Shown here: positions 1-12,282 of the stretch, piece after piece
How the letters are laid out: every line of letters starts with the position of its first letter
How positions within the stretch are numbered: the first letter of the stretch is position 1
Assembly (NCBI RefSeq): GCF_030253575.1
Contig: NC_080559.1
Location: 14,545,001 to 14,609,000 of the forward strand
Source of the DNA: Rhododendron vialii
Taxonomy: Eukaryota > Streptophyta > Magnoliopsida > Ericales > Ericaceae
Direction: 5' to 3'
Length of the DNA stretch: 64,000 nt
Made by a program: the position numbers and the translations under genes
Notes under the pieces: generated by a model
Seen by the model: only the letters and a program-made list of their open reading frames with translations
Told to the model about the DNA's origin: nothing
Database searches by the model: none

Positions 1-600
1 CTGATTCACAAAATACATCCGGCATTGCCATTTGCACCGGATCCTCCGCACCCTCCCCCGTTGCCTTATCCTTCCCAAAGAGGACAACCCAATCATCAAA
101 CATTGGGAATGGCTTCATGTTCATGCCTTTGGCCTTTTTTAGGCAGGCCTACACAAATATTGGAAGTTATTAGTACGAAATCTCATACATTAACTATCAA
201 ATAAAACATTGATAGTTACCTTTACGTACTCCGCCCACACCGTTGGGTCATCGACCACAATGCGTTTGTTGGTATGGTCCCAACTCATCCCACTAAGATC
301 TGTTATGTCAAGTATCTTATGGTATGTTTGTTTTTAATACCTAACTTTTGAGTCGATGTGAGGGTTCGCCTTAATGTTAGCATAAGGCAAGACCTTTGCC
401 AACTCGACCTCACAGTGTGTGAAGAACCCGGGTCTAAACCCATTTTCAGCAGGCCACTTCCACTTTTCAGAAACCTCATTGATCATAACCTTGAGTAAGG
501 TATCCTCTTCCACTTGCCTCCAAGTCTTACGGGGCTTTTTGGAAGGACCTTCAATTTCAGCAAGTTCGGGTTCTTCGGTAGTCATTGCTGCTAAGTGCAT
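1..600 (-). pseudogene. Harbinger-associated Myb/SANT-like protein, partial, with in-frame stop
   Basis: This is the second gene of the Harbinger element. In this family the Myb/SANT-like protein binds transposon ends and helps bring the transposase to DNA. The readable protein starts near 600, with a lysine/arginine-rich stretch, then a tryptophan-spaced helix block (TWRQVEEDTLLKVMINEV) and the NGF-R-GF and ANPHIDSKVR motifs. A TAA stop interrupts the frame at about 328-330, immediately before a region that still matches the family (KQTYHKILDITDLSGMSWD). A probable intron follows near 219. The last exon, left of about 155, contains the typical KPFPMFDDW and [12 protein letters not shown] motifs. 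The C-terminus lies beyond base 1. The stop inside conserved sequence argues for a dead copy. Confidence 0.75.
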
Positions 601-782
601 TCAAGTAGTACAAGGTATATAAAAAGAGTATGACATTGAATAATGACTTCAATTAACTAGGAAAGCGGGATGTCACAATACTTAAACACTGAAAGTTACA
701 CATTGAAAGTTACAAAATCGTACCACACAAGAATTACTTAGTTCAATTAAAAGTATTTCAAACACTTATTAATACAAATGTC

Positions 783-2197
783 TCAAATATTTTCCACTAG
801 TCCCCCACCATTGCCTAACCAATTGTTAAACATAGCGGTAGCCAATGCATCCCTCCCCGCAGTCCATTCATTGGAAGCCTCGACGGTACTAATGTTGTCA
901 TCAACCTCCACATTATGTAGATTGTCTTGTTCCCATTGTGTATACTCAGCCTCAATAGGATCGTTCGGCATTTCTCTCTTAATGAGGTTATGGACAAGGC
1001 AACAAGCTGTCACAATACGACATTGAGTCCTTATGGGGTAATGGGAGGCACATTTCAATAGTGTGAATCGCATCTTAAGTACACCAAAGCTCTTCTCAAT
1101 GACATTCCTAGCTTGGGAATGCTTCATGTTGAAGTACTCCTCTTTCGTAGCCGGGACGCCACCTTGCCTCCAAATGTTAATATGATACCGTTGGCCGCGG
1201 TATGGTGCTAGAAAACCATCCCCATTTGTGTAGTCACCATCCACAAAGGTAGTAATATCTTGTAACCAATGGAAGTTACGACATTGACTGTGGAAAATGT
1301 AATGGACTCAAAGGAAACATGAACTTAGGATTTGAAATGTACCATGTGGGACTTTCAAGCCAGTGGGTCTTGTAATGGCATTGTGAAGAATTCTAGAGTC
1401 TGTGGCCGAGCCTTCCCAATCAGACAATACATAGGAGAATTTTTGATCTTGAGTACAAACACCTAAGACATTAGTAGAGATTTCACCCTTTCTTGACCTA
1501 TACCGTGGCTTGTCAACTGTCGGGAGATTAACTGGCACGTATGTCACATCCAAAGCCCCAAGACAATTTTAGAAGAAATTATGAAACAAGTGAAGTGAGA
1601 ACTTATGGGGAAGAGTACTTATGGGAGAGTTTATGATTGAAAATGGAAGACATTGCATTCATTGAACTCGAGTGTACCTGAAACCAACTCCATTTACTGT
1701 CGTGGTAGTTAGGAGGAATAGGCTCGGGCTTTTCTAGGAGCATGTTGTAAAGCCGCAAGATGGCTTGGAGCACGGCATTAAAATGCCTGCTCACTGTTTC
1801 ACCCGATCTCCAAAACTCATATTTCGTACGCCTCTGCTTTGTATGGTGTGAAATGATCCACAAGAAAATGGCAACCCTCTCTTCAAGACATACGTAGCGT
1901 GAGTCCCCTAATCCAACACCTCGGACTAAAAAGCACAACCTCATGAACGTATATCTATTCACTCTCAACTGATCGTAGCAATCACTTTCATTACCCCTCT
2001 TGCCTATTGAGGTTATCTATTTGGGTCTGGTAAAAGTTCAGATTAGGAGACAAGTGTGGACATGGACGTCGTTTTGTGGAGGTGATGAAGAAGTAAAGGC
2101 GAAACACAACCAATATAGAAGTAACAAAGGCGGATAACGCCATGACCGCCTTTTCGTTTCTTCTCCTCCTTATTTGGGTTATGTTTTTCCTTGCCAT
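783..2197 (-). pseudogene. PIF/Harbinger transposase (DDE_4 nuclease), frameshifted
   Basis: The protein would cut and join transposon ends in the nucleus. Reading leftward, the segments are an N-terminal helix-rich region typical of plant Harbinger transposases (about 2010-1680, containing YVCLEERVAIFLWIISHHTK), a first nuclease block (about 1570-1340, with LDVTYVPV and DKPRYRSRKGEI), and a C-terminal block (1244-783, with DGDYTNGDGFLAPYRGQRYH and NVIEKSFGVLKMRF). The three catalytic acidic residues are still recognisable: the D in the LD-V-TY motif, the D before the YTNG motif, and the E of IEKSFG. The reading frame changes near 2000 (a run of four G on the coding strand) and near 1230 (an apparent extra G just before the second catalytic D). 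A short intron probably separates the two nuclease blocks. I therefore call it a decayed copy. Family recognition is strong; exact exon limits are not. Confidence 0.85.
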
Positions 2198-3462
2198 CCT
2201 ATCAACCCTAAAAACAATTATCGTACGTATTAGTGAATGTGATACAATAACCTATATTTTGTGCCTTTAACAAGACGAATGTGATATAATGCATGATGCA
2301 ATTCCTCAAAATGAGCTAACTATTCATACCTCATTCATGTTGTTTGGTGTGAATATGGAATGCAAGCCAGTTGAAAAAGACAAATGAATGGAACTCCATG
2401 CATATAATGGAACCCTAAAAGAATATTATGATGAGCTGACTATTCAAACCAATGAAAGAATATTATGATGCTCTCATCTTCCGAAGACCATTGAAATATT
2501 CAATCAATGGCAGACCAAATCGTCATAAAATTCTTAAACTTTCAACACAACCCCTAGATAATTTGACCTTTTACTGCAAAGTTAATTGGAACACCATTGA
2601 AAATTGAGAACATGATCATATTCCAGGTCAAGAATTTAGACGAAGGTAAAGTTCAACTATAGTTTGTCACGAACACTTAGCATATGGGAAACAACTAAAG
2701 CTACTTTTGATTTATGATGAGAGCAACACGCCTTCACCTTATAAAGCAACCAATTGTATTGATGTTCTGGTGCAATCAATGACAAATACAGCAAGAAGAA
2801 ACTATACTACAAAATAATGTCTAATAGCTAGAAAAAACGATACAGAAACAGTACCCAATCTATGGGAGCATGGGCGGGGGAGGACTAGATAACCTTTGGC
2901 AATATATGCAAAAAAAAAAAAAATGTGTTTGCTCTCGAAAAGTTTTGCCACTGAAATAGCAACACCCTCTATCTCAAAAAATTGAGGAACTCAGGGGAAC
3001 GTTATGCTGGGGACATAGCAAAACAGTTTAGGCAGCAATTCTTCATACGTGGCTCTAAAAGGAGTACTAGATTGTCTTAAAGAGTTTTTTTTTTTTGGAT
3101 TGGGGGGTTCGGTTGGGGGGTGGCGACGGGGGGTAGAAGAATCCGAAACTAACTCCAACCGTAATCTTAGGTCGCATGGCCACACCATAAATCGAAGCTC
3201 TCTTCCACAGCTTAGGTCGCGTGCCCTAAAGGATTTTGCTCTTAGATTGTGTTAGTGTTGATAGAATTTATGTCTATGACGTGTATTCAATAGAACTATA
3301 ATGTGCACTTCACTAGTCAGATTCTCCATGATGAAATTCATGGAAACTTCAGCACATTAGATATGCAAATACATTTTGGACACGAGGAGTTTAAACACTA
3401 ACACAAGATTAACTAATGCGTAATACTTTTCTGAGTTTTACCCAAGATTAACCATATTCGGG

Positions 3463-3782
3463 AAACCCTAACCAAAAAAAAAAAAAATGCATTAATCTAG
3501 CAACCCTAATCAGAAATCGCGAAACCCTAACCATAAAATGCATTAAATCGGAAGTAAACGGGAAGTAAATCTGGACTGAGTTCAACACACACACACAGAG
3601 TTGTTCATATAGCAGCAACACCACACATGCAAGCCCCAAATCGAAAATCAGCTTTGAACCCATCGTTATGCATGACCCAAATCAAAACTTTTATTAGGTT
3701 TTCGAAAATCACAAAAAAAATAGTCCAAATCAGGCAACAAAACCCTAGTTTTTGGGTAAAACGCCCAAAATCGAAACCCTAA
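3463..3782. promoter_or_regulatory. Cluster of telo-box-like AAACCCTA motifs
   Basis: Four copies of AAACCCTA and one of CAACCCTAA occur at about 3463, 3501, 3522, 3739 and 3773. Telo boxes are frequent in plant promoters and 5' introns of translation and cell-cycle genes, where TRB/PURalpha-type proteins bind. No gene could be attached to this cluster, so it may be the leftover promoter or first intron of a lost minus-strand gene, or degenerate telomere-like sequence. Confidence 0.4.
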
Positions 3783-4661
3783 TCAAAACCATAATTGAAA
3801 CCAGAAGTAAATTATACCAGAGTCGCACAAGGAATCGCACAATAGATCGCACACCACAATCGCCAAAATCGCACCTCAGAATCGCAGAACAAAACCCACG
3901 GTTTTCTGACTGTTTGTAAAGCGGAGAGGAGTACACGAGGGGGATTAGGGAGGGCAAAAATGGAAGAATCACACCTGTATTGCGCCGGATTAGCTAACGA
4001 TCGGTCCCGGGGTAGCAATAAAATAGCACCTCTTCCGCCGGATTGAGGTGTGTTCGCGAAGAAGGGGGACTGAAGAATACAGGAGGAAATATCCTTGCCA
4101 AACCCAGCTAAAACTGTCCAATCACCCCTAAACCGGGTGTATTCCACAATACACCCACTGAAAGCTGCATCCAATCAGCCCCCAAGTGTATTTGTACTGA
4201 AAATTTTGATAATGAAAGAACGGAATCTTCTCCGTGGAGTAAACGTGTTATTGCTGAACCACGTAAATATCTTATGTGTCTCTTTCTCTATTTTATTTTT
4301 CATCGTACCTTCATTGGTTGTAATTGTGATTGTGTTTGAATGTTGATTCTTGGGTACTTCTAAGGGTCAAGTCGTGTACTCCCCGTTTAATCCCAACAAA
4401 TTCTTTACTGTGACTTAGCTGACGGTTTGATCTATTCTCTGTTTTGGTTTCACAAACTCATACATAATTCAAGAAAGAGTGTCGTTAGGAAAATAGTTGA
4501 TTCATCTTGGTTTTCTTTTTAGGAAACTCGAATCGATACTGAGGCCTCCTTTGGGCTAATTTTATGATAGTCTTTTTCGTATTTTAAACTAGTCCAAAAC
4601 TTTAAATTGCGTATTAGATAATAGAGGGGATAAACTGGAGGGTAGGCAACCCCTAAATTAT

Positions 4662-5205
4662 AATTCACAATAGTATAATCAAACTTAGCAATTCCTCAGA
4701 AATAATCAAATTTTGGCTTTGGAAAAGCAAAACTAGCAACATTTGCTAATAATTCACTAAAAATTTGTTTTTTTAGAAATAATCAATTTTTAAAACATTT
4801 TTTCCCAAATTTTTTAAAACTAATTTTCAAAACAGTTTTTATACAAAAAAAAAACTGTTTTTTTTATGGCAAAACTATTCTTTTTTTGAAAAATTGTTTT
4901 GTTTTTTCAAAACTTTCTTATATAAAACTATATTTTCAGAAAACTTAAAGAAACTTCAAAAACTATTTTCTATTTTTGATAAATAGTTTTTAAAAGTTTC
5001 AAAATTATTTTTAGAAAAACTATTTTCACAGTTTTTAATTTTTCGTAGTTTGAAAAAGATGATGTGTCAAGTTTTGGTTATCCAATTTTAATTATGTCAT
5101 TGTGGACCTCTACATTATTAACATTAGCCATCTTTTAAATAGATAATCAAAAGCTGGTAACTTTTGGTTATTCATTTTTTATTATGCCATTGTGGATACC
5201 CAATG
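4662..5205. repeat. MITE-like inverted repeat, family copy A
   Basis: The left end (ATTCACAATAGTATAATCAA) is matched in reverse complement by the right end near 5180-5200 (ATTATGCCATTGTGGATA). The right-end sequence is partly repeated near 5085-5115. The interior is extremely AT-rich. A second member with the same ends lies at about 33935-34383, which supports a mobile family rather than chance. No target-site duplication could be fixed. Confidence 0.5.
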
Positions 5206-5604
5206 ACCCTAACCTTAGCATTTTCATCTAAAGAAGGCAATCCAACCCACCCCACCCCTAACCTGCCTCGATAGGGGGCGGGTTTTTGTTGAATTTTTCG
5301 TGTATTAGGTCAGGGTTGGGAAAGAATTGAAGGAACCCGGTTGGGTTCGAGTAGACGTTACCTCGTCTCGGTACCTACCTCGAAATTGCTTTATGCAAAA
5401 AAACAATATTTTTATTTTTGTATTTTGACCCTTACAACTAAGATACCACATAACATACTAACTATTTCTTTCATTTTGCTTTTAGATGGTAGATTTTGGT
5501 TAAATTGTAATAGTTAATTCGTGAATTTTTATCGTGCTCACTTATTTTAGAGTCTAGAACATAATTTCTCAATAGAAAAAAATCTGGAGCAGGACAGGTA
5601 AACC

Positions 5605-5740
5605 CTGTACCCAATAGGGATGGGGCAAAGGTACCCATAAATTACCTGGTCGGGAGCGGGGCTAAAATTTTTGGGTCGGGGTCAGGGTATGACAAAACCT
5701 GTCTCGCCCTGCCCCCATTGCCATTCTTAATTTCGGCGGA
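5605..5740. repeat. Dispersed GC-rich repeat, copy 1
   Basis: A roughly 120-bp segment with GGGATGGGGC, GTACCCATAAATTACCTGG and a final CCATTCTTAATTTC closely matches a segment at about 59639-59757. It stands out from the surrounding AT-rich DNA. The family is not identified. Confidence 0.5.
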
Positions 5741-5949
5741 TACTAAAAACAAATTTAATTGGACACTGTAGATAAATAAGCAATAGTTCAAGGACCAAAT
5801 TACTAAAAAAAATATTGGAGGGAGGCTACAGTAGGAATTTGTACAAATACTTTCAATGGAGCATCTGTAATTTACTCTTCAGCAGTCCGTCAGTAGGGAA
5901 ACGGTCGTTTGACTCAATTCGACGTTCATACATCCCATCTCTCACTCCA

Positions 5950-5958
5950 AAACCCTAG
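5950..5958 (+). promoter_or_regulatory. Telo box upstream of the SmF gene
   Basis: AAACCCTAG lies 48 bp before the SmF start codon, inside what should be the promoter or 5' leader. This motif is typical of plant genes for RNA-processing and translation machinery, which fits the gene it precedes. The assignment rests on the motif and its position only. Confidence 0.5.
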
Positions 5959-6005
5959 CTCCTCACTTATTATTCTCGATTGAGAATCTCTGAACATCTT
6001 CTGCA

Positions 6006-9000
6006 ATGGCTGTGAGTGTTCAATGCTACAAGTTTTAATTCCAATCTTATTCCTTACTCAATTTCTTTTAAATATCTTCCGTTGGTTCTGTGTGGTTCAA
6101 CTGTTTAAACTCGTATCAAGTTGCATCAATTTTTTTTTTAATTTTTTAATTTTCTTAGCCTCCGTAGCTCAGATAGATTGCATGTGTGTTGTATTAGTGT
6201 TACAATCTAGCTGGAAGGAGAAAATCTTTAAGTTGTAATTGGTATGGTTGATTAGGTAAAAGTGTTTCCCTGTGCATAATGGGGGCTGAGATTAGATTCG
6301 CATTATGTTTTTGGAATTCCATGTTCTAGTTTTAGGATCCGTACATGTTAACTCCAAGTCCAGAGATTCGGTGTTCAATCTCGACGGAAACTTAAGACTC
6401 GTTGCAAATCACACAAGGGCGACTTGTAGGTCAGCATGCACGAAAAACCAAAGCTCTGAGTTCCATCGCACCCTTTGTGGTGTCGTATGCAACATCATGT
6501 GTTCGAGCTGTGGTACCCTTCTCTCTCTTAAAGCTATAGGTGAATGTGGAAGAACAACTAATTTTAGAGGTAGAAGAGATGTATTTTGTTGGAATATTTG
6601 GATAACTTCAATTCTTTACATGAAGGATTTCAAATTAAGCCCCATGGAGTAGTTTGTGCAAATCCATCATGATAAAGCTCCCAATCTCAATGTTGAGATC
6701 CCTATGTTGGAGCTATTCTTCTAGAATAACAATACCAAATTGGTTCCTGTGAATCCACAACTATAAAAGTTGTAGCCTTGGTATAGTCTTTAATTGATTG
6801 TTAGGTTACTGTTTGTGGAGTGTAATATGATATATTATTGGGATCCTTTGCTTAAGTACATGTTTTTTGTACCTTTTTGTGCATACCATGGAGACCTGTA
6901 GGTTTTAAGTTTTAACAGACACATCCTTGCGCACAGGGCGGGGCCCGGATATGTATAGTCTTGTTTGGAAATTATAAATGGGCAAAGTTGAATATTTTAG
7001 TGGGGATTTTTTAGGGCAAGTCTCTCTATATGTGGGGTTGAATTTCTAAAATACTAATACAACTTATACCTAGTATAAGGGATTTTTCCAACTAAGTGGG
7101 CCCCATTTGCCAAGTACTGCATAGCATGAAACGGCCCTCTACCCAACCTGGACTATGGGGAGTTTGAGTTTTGTTGTGATGAACTGGGACCAGATCCGCA
7201 TGCTGCATTGTGTGCTTTTCTTTTTCGGTGATGAAAGGAAGCGATGAAAAGAGTGGCCTAACGTCATAGTTTATCTCATGTCACTTGTTTTATGTATTTA
7301 GTGAGATTATCTTTAAGAAATAAAATCGTTCTACCTCATTACCAAAAGACACCAAGGATGCTAGAATTGGCATTCGTATAAGTTTAGGAGGTAGAGATCT
7401 CATAGCGTGGCGAACGTATATTTGTGTTCCAAGCACTATGCATTAGCTTTTCATTTTCTCATGCTGAAGTGCATAACTGAAGATTGTGTTTTATTCACCA
7501 GTTCATTTAATATTCCCTTCCACAATGTAAACTGTTCATTTCAACTTTCATTTTGATTTGTTATCTGAATATTTCAGACTGTACCAGTCAATCCCAAACC
7601 TTTCCTCAACAATTTGACTGGAAAGAGGGTCATCGTAAAACTCAAGTGGGGAATGGAATATAAAGGTACTTTGCTTTCAGAGGGGTCAATTCAATTTCTT
7701 TTGTGCGGGCATGTCTGCGAGTGGTATTTCTTTCTTTTCATTGAATTTGCTTTGTAATACCTAAGCGCTTGGTCTAATTGTTCTTTCTAATTGTGGAGGA
7801 CTTTTGTTTACCTACATGCATGATTGAATCCATTGTTTTTTTATATTCTTTTTTTGAAATTCTGTTTTCAGGTTTTCTTGTCTCAGTGGATTCATACATG
7901 AACTTGCAGGTGCGACCTTTACAACTATTTATATTTTATACTGCTATGGGTGTACATGTACTTGAATTGTTGTATGTCAGTCGCCTTGTACCAAAGGGTG
8001 GTTAAAAGTTCGTGATCATGAATAGATGGGAAAATTTCAAAAAAACCTTTGAACTTACACTGCAATGTTCCATAGGCCTCCAAACTTCAGTTAATATCAA
8101 TTAAACCTCCGAAGTTCACATATTTTCTTCAATTATGCCTTTGCCGTCAGCTTCTGTTAGTGTCCAAACGGGAGAAGATCCCCCATGCTCTATACGCTAG
8201 CACGTGTCAAAAACAAAATCTCAACCGTCTGTGGAACTTAGGCATGCTGAACTAGAAATCCTCCACCATCGACCCAAATGTTTCCTCACTTCTCTAACCT
8301 TTTCTGACCTTCACCAACCCAAAAATCCAGTCTCCTCCCCTCCATTTTTCTGTCGGTCTAAACTCATCCCATTGCAATTTCGTTCAATCATCCATCTCTC
8401 ATGCATCCAAAACTGGGTTTCGGCAAATCAATGATTGTGTGTTTATTGGTATTGCCCGATTTGATTTGTGGAATAATATATGTGGGTGGGGTTTATAATA
8501 AACTAATTTAAGAATTAAATTTTTTATGAACCCCATGGCTGGAGGAGTATGAGCACAAGAGCACGGGTACAGAGGTGGGGTTTGTCAAAGATTATAGGCG
8601 GTGATTTTGGAGAAGAATGGTAGATTGGTAGCAGGTGTTTTTTTGGTAGCAGGTGTTTTTTTCTATGAAAGCCCAAAACTTTCTGGCCACCATTAGCACC
8701 ATTGACAACCAACGAATGCCTCCCTAAACGTGGCGCACTCCGGCAACCTCTCCCCCCCACTCGCCTCTCTCCGTTTACCTACCTAGATTGATGTTTGACC
8801 TCCAACAGCCCTCGCTGCACCTCATAGCCACTCGCCGGGGCTCCGTTTGCTTCTGCCGACCATCGTCGAACAATCGCCGGCCCTCGAAGGACCTGCGATG
8901 ATCCTTTTACGGCCTCGCCAGACCTCTTCTCACTCCAGCGACCCTCAAATCTGCTTCGACCTAATCTACAAGACCCAGTGAGTTTCGACCCGAAATTGCA

Positions 9001-10292
9001 GGTTTTCGAAATTGCTCGAAAAGTTGATCTAATATGTTTGTTCCTTTCGCATTGACAAGATGAAGACATTGGTGCAAGACTCATCTCAATCGGATAAGAA
9101 AATGGTTCTCATGCGCTGTCCAATCATGGCGCGTGTACGGAGAGTTATCTCCATTATCTGCGTTTGTTTCACGCTTTGTCCAGAGGTAGAAGAAGAATAA
9201 TTGGTTCTCTCTTTTTTGTCTGAAGCATTTCGTCTAAAAGGATAGGGGAGGGACACATAAGCTTTCTCCCTTTTGGACATTGACGGAAGATAATGGCGAA
9301 GGCATAATTGAAGAAATGTTGTGAACTTTGGAGGTTTAATTGATATTAACTGAAGTTTGGAGGCCTATGGCACATTGGGGTGTTAGTTCAGAGGTTTTTT
9401 TGAATTTTTCCCTGAATAGATTGTGTGCTGCAAGATTGCATTTGCTCTACAGCCTCTACTGTGGTTGAACATGAAGCATTGCTAATCTGATTGTTGAAAC
9501 TATAATTTCATGTTGTTTCCCTGGAATGGATCATATGTTTGATATCTTGACTCTGAAAATAAGGATTTCTTTTTCTACCTTGCCATTACTACATTAACTA
9601 AATATCGCCTTCTTTTCTACAGCTGGCCAACAGTGAGGAATATATTGAGGGACAATTTACTGGAAATCTTGGAGAGATTTTGATCAGGTAACATCCTTTG
9701 AATGCTGCTGTTTTCATCTTGAACCTTGATGGATAGGTAGTAGACCATTGTATGCAAGGCTCTTTAGTTTGTGCAGTCGTATCCTCACTTTTAGCACATT
9801 GCGCATATTATGCACAACTAGATTAAGTCGATACACAAGTTTGAACCTCCTTTTTTTTGAAAAGTGAAATTAATATATGGAAGCCATGGGTTAGTACATG
9901 TCATTACCCAAAACCTGGGAGCATCCTAACTGAGTACTATGTATAATACTCTTATCATATTTTGTCCATCAGATTAGATTTGCAGCATGTCATAAACCCG
10001 GAACATGTAAAGTTTCTTTTTTAATGAAATTAGTGGTATCACAACTTCACTTTGAGTGACTTTTATCAAGTATCAAATATGCTGGTCCTTGTCTTGGCAG
10101 TTGAAAATATGTCTTCCATCATTGATTAAATGGGGAATGACTTTTAACAAAAGCTGGTCCCTGTGGTTCTCTCTATGAGAGGATAGTAGTTACATTGTCA
10201 AAGATGTTTATTGCCTTAGCAGATGTAACAACGTTCTCTATCTTCGCGGGGTACCTGAGGATGAGGATGTAGAAGAAGCAGAAGAAGACTAG
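6006..10292 (+). CDS. SmF: Small nuclear ribonucleoprotein F (Sm protein F)
   Basis: SmF is one of seven Sm proteins forming the ring on U1, U2, U4 and U5 snRNAs in the spliceosome. Coding exons are 6006-6011, 7578-7665, 7872-7909, 9623-9687 and 10223-10292; all introns are GT-AG and the phases join to give 88 aa, the normal SmF length. After Met-Ala the protein runs [20 protein letters not shown], then KWGMEYKG and the Sm1 motif residues VDSYMNLQ. The Sm2 motif ([14 protein letters not shown]) is split by the last intron, and the acidic tail ends EEAEED. The start is fixed by the family, because exon 1 codes for only Met-Ala before a GTGAGT donor. Intron 1 (1.6 kb) and intron 3 (1.7 kb) are long, and intron 3 contains a MULE. 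No coding defect is visible, so the gene looks functional. Confidence 0.96.
8028..9412. mobile_element. Mutator-like element (non-autonomous, possible Pack-MULE) in SmF intron 3
   Basis: A 1385-bp insertion is flanked by a perfect 9-bp target-site duplication, TGAATAGAT, at 8019-8027 and 9413-9421. Its ends form long terminal inverted repeats of about 150 bp, beginning GGGAAAA(A/T)TTCAAAAAAACC. A 9-bp duplication plus long TIRs is characteristic of Mutator-like elements. No MURA transposase is present, so the element is non-autonomous. The interior between about 8200 and 9080 is more GC-rich than the intron around it and has several ORFs of 75-100 codons on both strands, none of which I recognise. 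This could be captured gene sequence. The element lies wholly within the intron and leaves both splice sites intact. Confidence 0.85.
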
Positions 10293-10791
10293 TGATGGCC
10301 CTCTAACCTGAGGATGAAGAAGTTAGTCTATAAGTGATGTTAGTTCAATTCACTAATCAACTTCTGCTACATGGTTTTCAATAATATGTTATTGTATTGA
10401 GATTGCATACCATTGTAGGGTTTTCAGTAAAAGCCATTCTGGTGCCTTTGGTTCTGGAAGCAACTGTCCCCTTCTTAAAAGGAGGGGTGTTTGGGCCTCC
10501 TGTTTTTGGCCCGCAACGGCTACCGTGTGGATTTGAACCTATTACATCGGGTGATTTGCTGGTACCAAGGTTCAAACCCTAATAGATAGACGTCAAAAGG
10601 ACCCCTCCAAGTGGGCAACCCGCATGATCATAGTATCATGTTCATTTTAGAGTTTTGTTTGTCACAAATATTGATAAGTAATTAATGAAAATAACTTTTG
10701 TTGGTAACGAAAGTTTTGATACTCGATGGATTAGTTGGAGCCAAAATATCTATTGACACAGAACAAGAAATAGAAAAAAACCAACTTTAAG

Positions 10792-11603
10792 GCTCTGTTT
10801 GTTTCGGCATAAAATATTTTTGTGTAAAATGTTATACAGTACATTTTGCGTTGTGTGGTTGGAATGATGTAAGTAAAATATTTTCCTTAGTAAAATGTTT
10901 TCCATTATATGGCCAAAATTGTTTTCATTTTAAATCACCTGCAAGCCATTTTACCTTGCTTCGATAGAATGCCGACACTTCACGGTTAAAAACAAAGAAG
11001 GGTGCCTTCCATAATCCATAGGCGCGCTAGAGAGAGAAAAGTAGTGGTGGGGCTTCGAGTAGTTATCGTTTCCAGTGTTTGCCAACTCGCTAAATCTTTG
11101 TTCTTTCGTTTTTTTGAAATGGCCAATGCCATATATCATTCAAAGTCCGAAGGCATTACAAAAATCATCAAAAGATAAGGAGTGAACCAAAATTACCAAA
11201 TTCTAGATACAGGCACCTACTGCAAATGCAAGCCGGCGAAACGTCAAGATATAAGAATCAATCGCAGAAGAGGTAGAAGAGAATCTAACAAGGATTCTCA
11301 GTTCAAACCCTAAGAAAGCACATATGAAATCTGGGCTAGTTTCACGGCCGTGATATCCACAAGATGCTCCAAGTTTCTCTCTCCGTAAATGTAGTATATG
11401 GTACCGTATTGTTACATCAATAGTATGTATATAGTATGTGCTTTGTTGTGTCTCTCAAATTCTGTTTCTCAACTGTTTTTAACTTCATAAAAATATTTTC
11501 CCAACCAAACAATATAAAAGAATCAAAATCATTTGTTACAAAATCATTTTTTCATAGATAATATTTTACTTTCAAAAGCATTTTATATCGAAACAAACGG
11601 AGC
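10792..11603. repeat. MITE-like element with terminal inverted repeats
   Basis: The left end reads GCTCTGTTTGTTTCGGCATA and the right end is the reverse complement of GCTCCGTTTGTTTCGATATA. Inverted similarity continues inward over AT-rich sequence containing TAAAATATTTT. The middle (about 10950-11430) is less AT-rich and may be a further insertion. I could not define a target-site duplication, so the superfamily is uncertain. Confidence 0.6.
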
Positions 11604-12282
11604 TTGACTGAAGTTTTTCAGTTACTATTCCTCGTGCTCTCTTGCTCACCCTAGGCTCATACCAAAATATATAGGCAATTTGTGAAAAAAATTTGGTACT
11701 GGGAATGAAAGCTAGGTTTGGTCTGATGCCTTAAGTTCATGATGGCTGTTTATCTGAGTAAGAAGACGCTCCTATTATTGGTGGTCGATCTCCTATGTGT
11801 ATTGCTTCAAATTAATATTTTGGATTAAAAGTGTAACATGATGTGGATATGAAGTATATATGATGCTTGCTCATGCTTCATACTTCTACAAATAACTATG
11901 TTTCCACAGGTAAAAATATATATTATTTATTTATTCGTGTCTCCTACTGTGTCTATCTTTCCATTTATTTAGAAATTCCGTGTCTCATATCAGTCAGTGT
12001 CTGTGCATGTCCTTTCGATTATTACAAAAAAAATGCTATTGCGATTATGTAGGCTGGGTGATACCAACAAGCACGCATGCTGCTGATCCACAAACCTGAA
12101 AAGGAGAATTAGGAAAGTGAGATGTTTTTGAGTTATGGATTTTGGCTGTTGGAAATTGAATGCTCATCACAAAACTAATTAATATGCTCTTTTTTCTTTC
12201 TTTTGGACTTTTGGTGAATGGTTTTTGGATGGAAGTTTTGGTAACCATACAGTTTGAGCATTTGGAATGCAACCTTATCCAT

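Larger units (their letters stand above)
1..2197 (-). mobile_element. PIF/Harbinger DNA transposon, broken, cut by the window edge
   Basis: Two genes typical of PIF/Harbinger elements lie on the minus strand: a DDE transposase (about 2197 down to 783), then a Myb/SANT-like DNA-binding protein (600 to beyond base 1). Having both on one strand and in this order is the hallmark of an autonomous plant PIF/Harbinger element. Both genes carry breaks (frameshifts and an in-frame stop), so this copy cannot make intact proteins. The left end lies outside the window, and I could not identify a terminal inverted repeat or TTA/TAA target duplication on the right, so the right boundary is only the start of the readable transposase. 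Confidence 0.85.
2198..5949. other. Gene-free interval, AT-rich repeats
   Basis: I found no ORF with a recognisable domain here. The interval holds homopolymer runs, a cluster of telo-box-like AAACCCTA motifs (3463-3782), one MITE-like inverted repeat (about 4662-5205) and a short dispersed GC-rich repeat (about 5605-5740). The minus-strand text between about 3960 and 3830 looks like a gene 5' leader running into an intron donor, but no coding sequence follows it. Confidence 0.6.

Noticed and set aside
3595..3790. Interstitial telomere repeat array
   Set aside because: The AAACCCTA motifs are spaced irregularly by tens of bases and are not a head-to-tail TTTAGGG array.
3812..4174. 120-codon minus-strand ORF
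   Set aside because: No recognisable domain, unusual Cys/Ala-rich composition, and no in-frame continuation upstream or downstream. It may be leader sequence of a lost gene.
6305..6652. 115-codon ORF in SmF intron 1
   Set aside because: It lies wholly in an intron, has no recognised domain, and its frame is not linked to the SmF exons.
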